Part shown: positions 53,538 through 62,082 of the stretch, piece by piece
Numbering within the stretch: the first letter of the stretch is position 1
How the letters are laid out: every line of letters starts with the position of its first letter
Assembly: GCA_030730365.1 (NCBI GenBank)
Contig: JANQVJ010000056.1
Span: 161,962-225,961 of the forward strand
Reading direction: 5' to 3'
Length of the DNA: 64,000 nucleotides
DNA from: Verrucomicrobiales bacterium
GTDB taxonomy: Bacteria > Verrucomicrobiota > Verrucomicrobiia > Verrucomicrobiales > DEV007
The notes under the pieces: generated by a model
The model's database searches: none
What the model was told of the DNA's origin: nothing
Seen by the model: only the letters and a program-made list of their open reading frames with translations
Translations under genes and position numbers: made by a program

Positions 53538-54371
53538 TTACTTCGCGGCAACTGGTTCTCTTTCCTTTACCAGTTCGAAGAAGTCGAGCTCACAACTGGC
53601 CAGGATAGGGCCCGTTTCCTCACGGTCCATGAACTCGCGGTAATGAATAAGCTCAAAATCTCCGGGGGTCTTCTCGACGATAGCAGTAAGGGACTCGACC
53701 CAGTCGCCTGAGTTCAGGTAATGAACTCCGTTGTCGAGGACCTTGTCGGCGGGCGTATGGATGTGCCCGCAGATGATCCCCCGGCAACCGCGCAACACTG
53801 CCAGTTCCTTCAACTGATCCTCGTAGCGATCGACAAAGCTCACCGCCGACTTGACCCGTGATTTGATCGTCTTGCTGAGCGAGAAATACTCCTGCCCGCG
53901 GAAAGCCCGCCAACGATTGTAGAGCCGGTTCACCCCGAGAAGGAGTTCGTAGGCCTTTGCTCCGACCATAGCGACCCATCGGTGGCTTGTCGTGACGGAG
54001 TCAAATCCGTCCCCGTGCACGACCAGGTATTTCCCTGCAGGGGTTTCATGAATGTACTCGTCAACGATGCTCAGACCTCCAAAGGCCACGGGCAGAAACC
54101 GCTCGAGAATATCATCATGATTTCCCCGCAGATAAATGACCTCAGTCCCCTGCTTCTCCATTTTTTTCAGGACCGTGCGGACGAATTTAGTGTGGGCCGG
54201 GAGCCAGCGACCGCCACTGCGCAGAGCCCACCCGTCGACAATATCACCATTGAGAATGAGCTTGCGACATGTCGTTGCTTTCAGAAAAGAAATCGCTTCT
54301 TCGGCCTTGGAATCCCTCGTCCCCAGATGGACGTCGGAAAGGATAACGGTTTCATAGTCGTAGCTTTTCAT
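53538..54371 (-). CDS. LpxH-like UDP-2,3-diacylglucosamine diphosphatase family metallophosphoesterase
   Basis: A protein of about 277 residues with the five calcineurin-like motifs: ILSDVHLGTRDS, LNGDIVDGW, LRGNHDD, VVHGDGFD and CGHIHTPA. The LpxH-like subgroup hydrolyses UDP-diacylglucosamine in lipid A synthesis. It lies 24 bp downstream of a GT4 glycosyltransferase, and this pair is common in Gram-negative bacteria. ATG 54371 is preferred; a GTG at 54395 abuts the previous stop. Confidence 0.82.
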   Translation of the reverse strand: MKSYDYETVILSDVHLGTRDSKAEEAISFLKATTCRKLILNGDIVDGWALRSGGRWLPAHTKFVRTVLKKMEKQGTEVIYLRGNHDDILERFLPVAFGGLSIVDEYIHETPAGKYLVVHGDGFDSVTTSHRWVAMVGAKAYELLLGVNRLYNRWRAFRGQEYFSLSKTIKSRVKSAVSFVDRYEDQLKELAVLRGCRGIICGHIHTPADKVLDNGVHYLNSGDWVESLTAIVEKTPGDFELIHYREFMDREETGPILASCELDFFELVKEREPVAAK

Positions 54372-54395
54372 GGCGATCAGGGTGTTTTGGGGCAC

Positions 54396-55538
54396 TCAGT
54401 TAGAAGGAGTCAGATTAGGCTCAAGCTCAAACGGCTCACGGGCGGCGAGCCCGCGGAGTTGGTCTTCGAATCGTTTTACAACTTTTTTCCAGCGCACCTT
54501 GCGAGCTGCGCCGCGGGCTTCTTCGCGAAGCTCACGCAGGTCCCGGCAAGCGGCCTTCACGGCGAGATCGAGATACGCCTGCCTGTCGTCAAAGGGGGCG
54601 GTGAACCCATTAATCCCGTTGCGGATATGCTGCCGCGCGGCAGCATAGTCGTAGGCGACGACGGCGAGTCCGCTGGCCATGGCCTCCAGGGTAACGTTGC
54701 CAAACGTCTCGGTGATGCTGGGAAAAATGAACAGATCAGCAGACGCGTAGTGAGTGGCTAGCTCTTCCCCCCTCAGGACCCCTGGGAAAATGAAGTCCGG
54801 ATGCTCGCGGCGCAGTTCCTCGAGTTTCGGCCCGCTGCCAACAAAGACACCTTTGAAGTCGGGAATCCGCTTCCGGATCTCACGGAACGTCTCAATGATG
54901 AGGGAAAGATTCTTCTCGGCCGCAATCCGCCCGACGTAGAGACCGACGGGGCAGCCGCTTCCCGCACCCCAGCTTTGGCGAAGTGTGAGTGATCGCTTTT
55001 TCGGATGGAAGAGGCGGGTATCAACCCCTTTCGGGAGTAGCTGGAGGTTTTCAAATCCCCGCGCGTCGAGCTGCTCGATCACGTCATGGGAAGGAACGAA
55101 AGTACAGACCGAACGATTGTGGAGATGACGCAGGTAGGACATCGTCGCCTTTTCGAGCAGAGGCATCCGGTAGTGCGCTACATATTGCTGGAAGTTCGTG
55201 TGAAATCCGGAGGCGACAGGAATTTCCAGCGACCTTGCCGCCGAGATCGCCGAAGCCCCCAGCGGGGTTTCAGTCGCAACATAGATGACGTCGGGACGGT
55301 TCCGATGCCAGCGCGCCTGCAGCACCAGTTTCATGGGGAACCCGAAGCGCACTTCACGGTAGCCGGGGAGACCGAAGGAGGGCACTTCCAACCCCTCCTC
55401 GTCGCAGGCGAGGACAGCCGGTCGGACCACGTCGACCGTATGGCCGCGCTCCCGCAATCCATTGACGAGTCTCTCCAGGGTGGTGGCCACCCCGTTGGCC
55501 TGGGGAGTGTAGGTATCGGTAACAAAGGTGATCTTCAT
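54396..55538 (-). CDS. Glycosyltransferase family 4 (GT-B)
   Basis: A 380-residue GT-B glycosyltransferase. N-terminal TDTYTPQANGVATTLERLV, then VASGFHTNFQQYVAHY and LPKGVDTRLFHPKKRS, and the donor-domain Ex7E motif SITETFGNVTLEAMASGLAVVAY. Subfamily traits match GT4 enzymes making glycolipids (such as glucosyl- or mannosyl-lipids). It is upstream of the LpxH-like hydrolase, suggesting an envelope lipid or LPS role. Confidence 0.9.
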   Translation of the reverse strand: MKITFVTDTYTPQANGVATTLERLVNGLRERGHTVDVVRPAVLACDEEGLEVPSFGLPGYREVRFGFPMKLVLQARWHRNRPDVIYVATETPLGASAISAARSLEIPVASGFHTNFQQYVAHYRMPLLEKATMSYLRHLHNRSVCTFVPSHDVIEQLDARGFENLQLLPKGVDTRLFHPKKRSLTLRQSWGAGSGCPVGLYVGRIAAEKNLSLIIETFREIRKRIPDFKGVFVGSGPKLEELRREHPDFIFPGVLRGEELATHYASADLFIFPSITETFGNVTLEAMASGLAVVAYDYAAARQHIRNGINGFTAPFDDRQAYLDLAVKAACRDLRELREEARGAARKVRWKKVVKRFEDQLRGLAAREPFELEPNLTPSN

Positions 55539-56108
55539 GACTATGCCGTTTCAGTTTAAAAGCGAACCAATGCAAATGGACCGCTGCGAGACAAGATGGA
55601 CTCACACAAGCGTCTTGCCGGTCACAAAAATGCAACAGCTTCGTCACCCAGCACCGTTAGGAAATCCGAATCAATTCCCCTTCAAAGAGAAACGAGCAGC
55701 AACCCTGGATACCTGCCCCTGCTCCGGACTGCGGCACCCCCCGGCCCGGGACTGAGGCTGCCTCCCGATGAACTAGGGCCGACAATCACTTAACCCTCCC
55801 CGAAGACTTTCTCTCTTACCCATTGAAAATCAGTAGCCCCCGCAGAAAACGTGCGAAACCGGCTCCACCTGTTTGTCCCGTAAAGCTTCCCCCCTCGCCG
55901 GCAGATCCGGAACCTACCGGGGGACCCACCAGGTGATCCGGTAGGCGAACAGGACCCGAGTGAGGATTTATCATTATTTATTTAACACTTAAATCCGTTG
56001 ATAAAAAATTTTAGCTATTATTCAAGGGATTACGGTAAATATTTTAAAACTTTTGAGTCAGAAAGTGGCGATCCTGTCACATTTTTAAAAACCTAGGCGC
56101 TGACGGGC
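55539..56108. other. Long intergenic region, AT-rich at its right half
   Basis: A 570-bp gap with no supported gene. It contains a perfect 8-bp inverted repeat CCTACCGG/CCGGTAGG (55913-55945) and an AT-rich stretch at about 55965-56060. It holds the upstream region of the GT4-LpxH-like pair and the 3' flank of the permease gene. Confidence 0.5.
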
Positions 56109-57575
56109 CTATACCAGAGGAATGAATATCGCTCCGAGAAGGACAACGGCGAGGCCGGCGAGAGACATGATCATCATCATGACGCTGACCGTTTTGAAGG
56201 TCTCCATCGGGGTCATCCCCGTCATGCGACCGATCACCCAGAATCCGCTGTCGTTGGCCCATGAAATAGGCTTCGATCCGCAACCGATGGCGAGGGCGAG
56301 ATAGAGCGCCGAGTAGGAAAGATCGGCCCCGATAGCAATCGGGGCGACCATGCCGCCGGCCGTAATCATCGCAACGGTGGCGGAACCCTGGGCGGTCCTG
56401 ATGAGCGCCGTCACCAGGAAGGCCACCGGAATCAGCATGAGCGTCTCACTACCCTCCACAGAGGAACTGATCAGGTCGGCGATCCCGGTATCCTTGAGCA
56501 CGGACCCGAAGGCACTCCCTGCCGCGGTGATTAGAATAATAGAGCCCCCGCTCGCCAGCGCCTCCTGAACCGCCTGCTTGGTCGACTCGCCTCTCGGGGT
56601 GTAACGAACTAGCAGCAGGACCGCCAGGCCGGCCGAGAGGAGCAGCGCGATGTTCTGATCACCCAGAAAGTCGATCACGGGATGGCTGATCTCCTGCATC
56701 GAAAAAATTGTCTCTCCACTGATGAGCACGACAGGTAGGACAATGGGAAGCAGCGCGAACCAGAGTGGAGGAGCGGGCAAAGCCGCAGCCCTTTTTTCGG
56801 CAATGACGGAGAGGTCAATATCTTCCCGCAGTGGGATTTCCCATCGTTTGTCCGCCCAGTAGGCGTAGGCGATCCCAACGCAGACAGTGAAGGTCCCGAC
56901 GATCAACCCGCCCATCATCATCGAGCCTACCGGGACCTGATCACCAAAGAATCCGGCTACCGTAAGCGGCCCCGGGGTCGGTGGGACGAGCGAATGGGCC
57001 ATCGTCGCACCGGCGACAATCGTCAGAATGTAGAGCAGATAATGTTTCCCCGTCTCTTTCCGCATCGCCTTCCCCAGCGGCATCAAGAGATAGAAGACGG
57101 TGTCGAAAAAGACCGGAATCCCGAGAGTGAAGGCGCTCGCGGCAAAGGCAAAAGGTGTGCCTTGTATCCCGAAAAGTCGCATGAGGGAGTCCACAATGCG
57201 CTTTGCCCCGCCCGAATCGAGAAGGCAACGGCCGATCACCGCGGCCATCGCGATGATGAGGGCGATGCGTCCGCAGCCATCCCCGAAGGCGCCCGTAAAC
57301 CGGGAGACGAACCAGCTCCCCGACTTCTTTTCCGCCGAGGCATGGGCAGAGGCATAGGCTGCCGGAATCGGCTCCACGAGGGATCCGTCTTCACTAAGCA
57401 GGACTCTCCGTTCCTCTCCCGAGAGGGCCGACTGATAAAGCAACTCCGTCGGAGTCAAGGCGGCGACGGTGAGGGAAGCGACCGTGAGGGCAATGAAAGG
57501 ATGCCACTTTAATCCGATGATGCCGATCACCACGATCAGCACGCCGGCGAGAAGTAAAGTAACGGGTCCCAACAT
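56109..57575 (-). CDS. GntP family gluconate/sugar-acid permease
   Basis: A 488-residue integral membrane transporter with about 12-14 helices. GntP features include LTVASLTVAALTP, the AMAAVIGRCLLDSGGAKRIV segment, FDTVFYLLMPLGKAMRK, SLVPPTPGPLTVAGFFG and ANDSGFWVIGRMTGM. A hydrophilic insert of about 45 residues lies between the second and third helices (residues about 55-95). ATG 57575 is preferred over an upstream start at 57611. It would import gluconate or related sugar acids by proton symport. An upstream palindrome (57614) may be its operator. Confidence 0.88.
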   Translation of the reverse strand: MLGPVTLLLAGVLIVVIGIIGLKWHPFIALTVASLTVAALTPTELLYQSALSGEERRVLLSEDGSLVEPIPAAYASAHASAEKKSGSWFVSRFTGAFGDGCGRIALIIAMAAVIGRCLLDSGGAKRIVDSLMRLFGIQGTPFAFAASAFTLGIPVFFDTVFYLLMPLGKAMRKETGKHYLLYILTIVAGATMAHSLVPPTPGPLTVAGFFGDQVPVGSMMMGGLIVGTFTVCVGIAYAYWADKRWEIPLREDIDLSVIAEKRAAALPAPPLWFALLPIVLPVVLISGETIFSMQEISHPVIDFLGDQNIALLLSAGLAVLLLVRYTPRGESTKQAVQEALASGGSIILITAAGSAFGSVLKDTGIADLISSSVEGSETLMLIPVAFLVTALIRTAQGSATVAMITAGGMVAPIAIGADLSYSALYLALAIGCGSKPISWANDSGFWVIGRMTGMTPMETFKTVSVMMMIMSLAGLAVVLLGAIFIPLV

Positions 57576-57881
57576 GGCAGGGGTGATACAGGAAGCCTCT
57601 CCCGGTGGCAACGAATAATTACTGGAATAATTATTTCCGCAGCGAACTCCCCCTGCTCACTTCATCGAGGCAAAACGCGAGGCAAGTAGTGCGCGGGAGG
57701 ACACCTCGCCCTGCTTTTCCCGGATCGAGTCGATCCACTGCTGTTCGAGCTGGTTTCTCGTCGACCGGTCCGCCTCGAAAAAGACGCCGAACTTTCCGGG
57801 TGAGGTTACCGGGCGATGGACAGAAAATATCGGATTTCACAGGTCCGTTTGCGCCGGCGAACGGACAGAGAAAGGCAAAAG
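57576..57881. other. Intergenic region upstream of the permease
   Basis: A 306-bp gap between the secretin gene and the permease. Apart from the operator-like palindrome at 57614-57635, nothing recognisable is seen; a 69-codon reverse-strand frame lacks domains. Confidence 0.5.
57614..57635. promoter_or_regulatory. Perfect palindrome, candidate permease operator
   Basis: AATAATTA-ctggaa-TAATTATT is a perfect 8-bp inverted repeat in GC-rich surroundings, 39 bp upstream of the permease start. It is a likely regulator binding site. Confidence 0.55.
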
Positions 57882-60461
57882 CTATTTCGCCGGATAAACT
57901 ATCCCTGGAGGCGGACCCGCCGGAATACCGCCGAGCGGGGACGGAGCACTCTGCGTCACCAACTCGGAGGCCTCGTCCTCGACAGGCAGATTGATCGGGT
58001 TACCCCCGGGATCAATGAGGCGGACGGTAACGAAGATGGTGAGTGCTCTTTTGTTGGACTGACTAGTACTGGAGCGGAAGGCCCGGCCCAGAACGGGAAG
58101 ATCGCCGATGTAAGGGATCTTGTCTTCACTGTCAGTGATGGACTCGCCGTGAAACCCGCCGATCGCTACGGTCTGGCCGTCCCACACCGCAACGTTGGTG
58201 GTCTCCTTGATGGCGTCAAAGACAGGCATGAGGATCTCGTTCGGGGTCACGACGGACGGCTGGCCATTGACGAGAAACGCACTGTTGGTAATCGGGGTTC
58301 CATAGTTGATGAAACCGCTGAAATCAGTGAAATCGAGGAGGACATTTAGGCTAACGGTCCGATTATCGGCCGCCACGGTCGGCTCGACTTCGAGCATTTT
58401 TCCAACCCGCCTCGTCTCGAAGGCTGTCGGCGTGGCGGGTATAGCAGGAAAGACCGGGTCCTGACCGGAGATGTTCAAACCCCCATCCTGAAGAACATTA
58501 AAACTATTCGGGATCTCAGGCGGATCATACTCCGTCGGGTAAATGAACTCCCGAACCTGCTCAATTTTGGCAATCTGCCCGGGCTTCACCACGACATGGG
58601 AGTCGGAAAGGACATCGCTCCCCTTCGTCTGACTGAGGGCTCGGAGAACGACTTGAAACTGAGGGTCCGTAAACACACCGGCAATAGCGAACACGCCCGG
58701 TGCCTGCTGGTTTCCGGGAGAGGCGGACGCCCGGTTGATCACATTGTCGATCCCGTCGGATCCTCCAAGATCCCCCGTCCTGAGCCCGGCCGTAACGGGA
58801 TGAGTCCCGACTGGACCACCCGGACCGTTGATGGGAAAGTTGGCGCTGCTGACCGGGACGGCGGAGTTACCACTGGTCCCTCCGCTGAAAAAAGTACGAG
58901 CCGACGACGCGATGCTCCCCTGCCCCAAGAGCCAGTCCAATCCCGCCTGCTTCATGGCAACCGACTCCACCGAGACGATCTTCACGCTGATCTGGACCAT
59001 TTTTGTCCCGCTGTCACGCGCGGCTTGAACAATGTTGTCGATCGTGATGAGCTGTTCGTCGGTATTGCGGACAACCAGAGAACTGGTCGCCGCGATATAA
59101 CTGGCAGACGCCCCGGGGCCGAAAAGAACCCCCTGATCCTCGAGGAATTTCCGGGCGGTTATCCTCTCGACGAGAGCGCCGGCACCCTCGGCCGCAGGCT
59201 CTGCAAAGGGATCTGCCGGACCGGCCGCCCCGGCGGCGGCGCCACCGGCTCCCGAGATAAATCCGGGAGGAACGACGTAGCGACGCGACACCAGCGCTCC
59301 AGTGCCGGCGCCGGAGGAGGAAACGACACTGACCGCGACATTATCAACGCGGTAGTCCATACCGACCTGCTGGGCCACGTATTTCAGGGCAACACCGAGA
59401 GGAACATTGGCGAGTTTAACGCTAAGGGGCAACTGGGCCGGACTCGCCCCCTCGGCCATCCCCGAGGAATCGATTACGATATTGATCCCTCTTTTTAAAG
59501 GGTCGGTTTCAGAGGCGTCAAGTTCCTGCGACTTCTGACTGAGAAACTCCACGACTTCGCCGAGAGTGGCACCGTTGAATTCAAGAGACGGAACAATGAT
59601 CTCTTTCATTTTCCGCTCGATCCTGGTGCTGCCCCCATCCGTGACGCCGTCAAAGTTGATCAGCGCATCATTCCCCGTGATGAGCGGCTCGACCGGCGTC
59701 TCCCACCCGGCCATGACTTCCGCGATCCTTTTGGATCTCGTGTGATCATACGCCACGTCGTAATAGTTCATGCGATAACGCTCGACGTTCTCGAGACCGC
59801 GCCTCGCCGCCGAGCTGAAGGGATCGACCGCGAGGACCTGATTGTAAGATATTTCCGCCCGGTCATAGTCCCCGAGCTCGAGATAACCTTTAGCGAGGAT
59901 GAGCTTGCTCTCAACCGCGTCAACGTTCCGCAAATGGCGCGGCGTGGTGGCCATGTTGTAGCGATCGTCCCGGCGGCGGAGGTCTTCGAGCATGGTGCGG
60001 ACCTGCGAGTCGACCCGCGACTTTTCAAGATTGCCGGCCTCGGCAAGGGCGATCACGTCGGAGAGGGTTTTTTCCGACTCTTCCCAGAGGGCGTCGTCGG
60101 CCAACTGCACGGCGTAACTATACGCGGCGACCTGATAACGACGGAAAAAGACCTGCCTCTGGTCCTCGACGGCGGGCACCGCCGGGATCGTCTCAAAAGC
60201 TGCCTTGAAATAATCCATCGCCTCGGCGTAGGACTTGTCCGCGTAGGCCTTGGAACCCGCTGTAAAAAGAGTCTGAGCGGCCTGCACCCGCTGCTGGCGG
60301 CGCTGTGCCTCGGCTGCCGCGACCCCGGCAATACCTCCCGGGACACCGATCCCGTCGGCCTTCAATCTCTCCGCAGGGAGGAGAAACGCAACGCAGGCCG
60401 TCAGGAACACGATTACACGTAACCAAATGATAGAACTATGGGGTAATCTTAACACTGGCAC
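57882..60461 (-). CDS. Amuc_1098-type secretin (type IV pilus-like outer-membrane channel)
   Basis: An 859-residue secreted protein with a signal peptide (about 10-35) and a helical, TPR-like N-terminal part (about 45-225: AYADKSYAEAMDYFKAAF, YLELGDYDRAEISYNQ). An STN-like module follows at about 275-375, a Gly/Ala-rich linker, then N1-like and secretin beta-barrel domains (about 640-840), with VEPTVAADNRTVSLNVLLDF and TVAIGGFHGESITDSEDKIPYIGDLPVLG, the classical secretin signature. Proteins of this type belong to the Akkermansia Amuc_1098 family. No other pilus or secretion genes are adjacent. Confidence 0.88.
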   Translation of the reverse strand: MPVLRLPHSSIIWLRVIVFLTACVAFLLPAERLKADGIGVPGGIAGVAAAEAQRRQQRVQAAQTLFTAGSKAYADKSYAEAMDYFKAAFETIPAVPAVEDQRQVFFRRYQVAAYSYAVQLADDALWEESEKTLSDVIALAEAGNLEKSRVDSQVRTMLEDLRRRDDRYNMATTPRHLRNVDAVESKLILAKGYLELGDYDRAEISYNQVLAVDPFSSAARRGLENVERYRMNYYDVAYDHTRSKRIAEVMAGWETPVEPLITGNDALINFDGVTDGGSTRIERKMKEIIVPSLEFNGATLGEVVEFLSQKSQELDASETDPLKRGINIVIDSSGMAEGASPAQLPLSVKLANVPLGVALKYVAQQVGMDYRVDNVAVSVVSSSGAGTGALVSRRYVVPPGFISGAGGAAAGAAGPADPFAEPAAEGAGALVERITARKFLEDQGVLFGPGASASYIAATSSLVVRNTDEQLITIDNIVQAARDSGTKMVQISVKIVSVESVAMKQAGLDWLLGQGSIASSARTFFSGGTSGNSAVPVSSANFPINGPGGPVGTHPVTAGLRTGDLGGSDGIDNVINRASASPGNQQAPGVFAIAGVFTDPQFQVVLRALSQTKGSDVLSDSHVVVKPGQIAKIEQVREFIYPTEYDPPEIPNSFNVLQDGGLNISGQDPVFPAIPATPTAFETRRVGKMLEVEPTVAADNRTVSLNVLLDFTDFSGFINYGTPITNSAFLVNGQPSVVTPNEILMPVFDAIKETTNVAVWDGQTVAIGGFHGESITDSEDKIPYIGDLPVLGRAFRSSTSQSNKRALTIFVTVRLIDPGGNPINLPVEDEASELVTQSAPSPLGGIPAGPPPGIVYPAK

Positions 60462-60987
60462 GGGTTCTGTTTCACATTCAATCCTCCGAATCGGAAAGCT
60501 TAGCAGCAGTCAGGACCACACCGCAAGCACGGATTTCCTCCTTTTACCGCCCTTTTCGCATCCCCCTTCGCCACGATACTCGGGGAGGTGCCTTCTCCGC
60601 AAGGACAGCCACGAACGCCCTGCGGGAGCGTTACGGTAATCGGGAGGGAGGAAGCGACGGCTCCGGCGGTAGAGGCAGCAGACGAAGAGTCGACAGAGTC
60701 TTCCCGATAATCGTGTCAGAAGAGAAGGTTAAATTGACTGACTCGGTCGGTGCCGGGCCGAACTCCAAAACTGCTGTCGCACTGTTTCATTATGGCGAGA
60801 CCGGAGCGCGTCCTAACGGAATTTGCGAACTCATCAGCCCTCTAACTCGCTGACGAATCGCTCTGCCCCACCCCCGAGACCAATCTCCACCAATCCATGC
60901 GCAGGATTTTCCCATCGTATGCACAATCGCCGGATCTCGAATAGAGATACCCCTCGACCGAAGCGTTCGCGACGGTCATCGTAGCGA
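60462..60987. other. Long divergent intergenic region
   Basis: A 526-bp gap between the secretin and DUF465 genes. It must hold both promoters; no gene, strong palindrome or RNA family is recognised. Confidence 0.5.
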
Positions 60988-61233
60988 ATGCCCATTGAGC
61001 ATCACCCACTTATCGCCGAATTCCCCGAACAGCGTGAGGCGATCCATGCCCTCAAAATGGAGAACTCCCATTTTCAACGCCTCATGGATTCCTACGAGAA
61101 TGTCGACAAAGAGATCGTCCGCATGGAGGAAGGCATCGAGACCCCGGCCGACGAAGCCTTAACCGCCCTCAAGAAAGAGCGCCTCGACCTGAAGGATCAG
61201 ATCGCCGAAATGCTGCGCTCGGTAAATGCCTGA
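60988..61233 (+). CDS. DUF465/YdcH family small protein
   Basis: An 81-residue helical protein with the YdcH pattern: HHPLIAEFPEQREAIHALKM and FQRLMDSYENVDKEI, then LKKERLDLKDQIAEML. The family forms a helical hairpin of unknown function. It is followed by a 40-residue membrane protein and a DksA-like protein in one tight run. Confidence 0.85.
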   Translation: MPIEHHPLIAEFPEQREAIHALKMENSHFQRLMDSYENVDKEIVRMEEGIETPADEALTALKKERLDLKDQIAEMLRSVNA

Positions 61234-61256
61234 TTCGGATAACGCCCGAACATGAA

Positions 61257-61379
61257 ATGAGTAACGAGCCGGAGTTCAAGCTAAAGGAACGTTTCGTCTG
61301 GAAGTGGCACCCTCATGGCTGGCTCACGGCCCTGCTCATCGTCATCATCATCATTCTCTTCCGCACCTTCGCCCGATGA
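61257..61379 (+). CDS. 40-residue single-pass membrane protein
   Basis: A very short gene: a charged N-terminus (SNEPEFKLKERFVWKWHPHG, 2-21) then a membrane helix (WLTALLIVIIIILFRTF, 22-38) and FAR at the end. Its stop overlaps the start of the DksA-like gene by 4 bp (ATGA), and it lies 23 bp after DUF465, which supports translation. No family is recognised. Confidence 0.6.
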   Translation: MSNEPEFKLKERFVWKWHPHGWLTALLIVIIIILFRTFAR

Positions 61380-61726
61380 AATCCGAACAACTCGCCCACT
61401 ACCGTCTCGTCCTCGAAGAACAGCTCGCGCACCTGACCGAGGCGACGGGAGCACACGAGTCCGTCATCGACGAAAGTCACACGACGAAGGACTTTGTCGG
61501 GGCGGATCGCGCCGCGGAACTGGAAACCCTGGAAGTCGATGCCTCAATCACCGCGAGCGAGCACCGGCTCGCGGCGAAGATCCACTATGCCCTTGGCAGG
61601 ATTAGCAAAGGTATCTACGGGTTCTGCGAAACCTGCGGAGAAGCCATTCCCACCGCCCGCCTCGACGCAAAACCCAGCGTTTCCCTCTGCCTGAAGTGTC
61701 AGGAAGCGCATGAGTTGGAGCCTTAG
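61376..61726 (+). CDS. TraR/DksA family zinc-finger protein
   Basis: A 116-residue protein with a coiled-coil N-terminus (EQLAHYRLVLEEQLAHLTEA) and a four-Cys zinc finger (GFCETCGEAIPTARL ... CLKCQ) typical of DksA/TraR proteins that bind the RNA polymerase secondary channel. The acidic tip residues of true DksA are partly changed, so ppGpp-dependent function is uncertain. It is coupled to the small membrane protein by ATGA. Confidence 0.85.
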   Translation: MKSEQLAHYRLVLEEQLAHLTEATGAHESVIDESHTTKDFVGADRAAELETLEVDASITASEHRLAAKIHYALGRISKGIYGFCETCGEAIPTARLDAKPSVSLCLKCQEAHELEP

Positions 61727-61995
61727 AGGTGGGGCTTCCCGGCATCGCCGGAGAATCTGCGCGCCACCGCCGCAGTTTCCAGTGAGGCCATGCGCTGTTT
61801 CAGGTTCCCGATCTCCAATTTCGCGGTGGCGAGGGCCTCATTCGCAGCGTCGAACTCCGCTCGCGACTCTCTCAACTCGACTTACGTCCCCGAGATAACG
61901 GAGCGGTCCGCTTCAGTCGGCCTCGTCGAAGCGTATCGGATCCAACCGCAGAGGCCGAGAAGTAAGACAATGACGACGCTCGGAACAATATTCAT
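61723..61995 (-). pseudogene. Small membrane-anchored coiled-coil gene with in-frame stop
   Basis: Reading the reverse strand from ATG 61995, 37 codons encode a signal-anchor (VPSVVIVLLLGLCGWIRYA) and then a TAA at 61884-61882. The same frame continues for 53 codons after it as a good coiled coil (VELRESRAEFDAANEALATA, then KLEIGNLKQRMASLE) to a stop at 61723. The continuity of frame and character suggests one gene broken by a nonsense change. It is convergent with the DksA-like gene (4-bp overlap). Confidence 0.65.
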
Positions 61996-62082
61996 GGAGC
62001 GGGCTGGATCGCCTCTCGTTCGGGCAGCGTCCTCATCACGAAGGAGCGCCAAATTTTGAAGCGATCACCCCTCACAAATCCA

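Noticed and set aside
58596-59498. Forward frame of 300 codons inside the secretin gene
   Set aside because: No domain, and opposite to a secretin with clear signature motifs.
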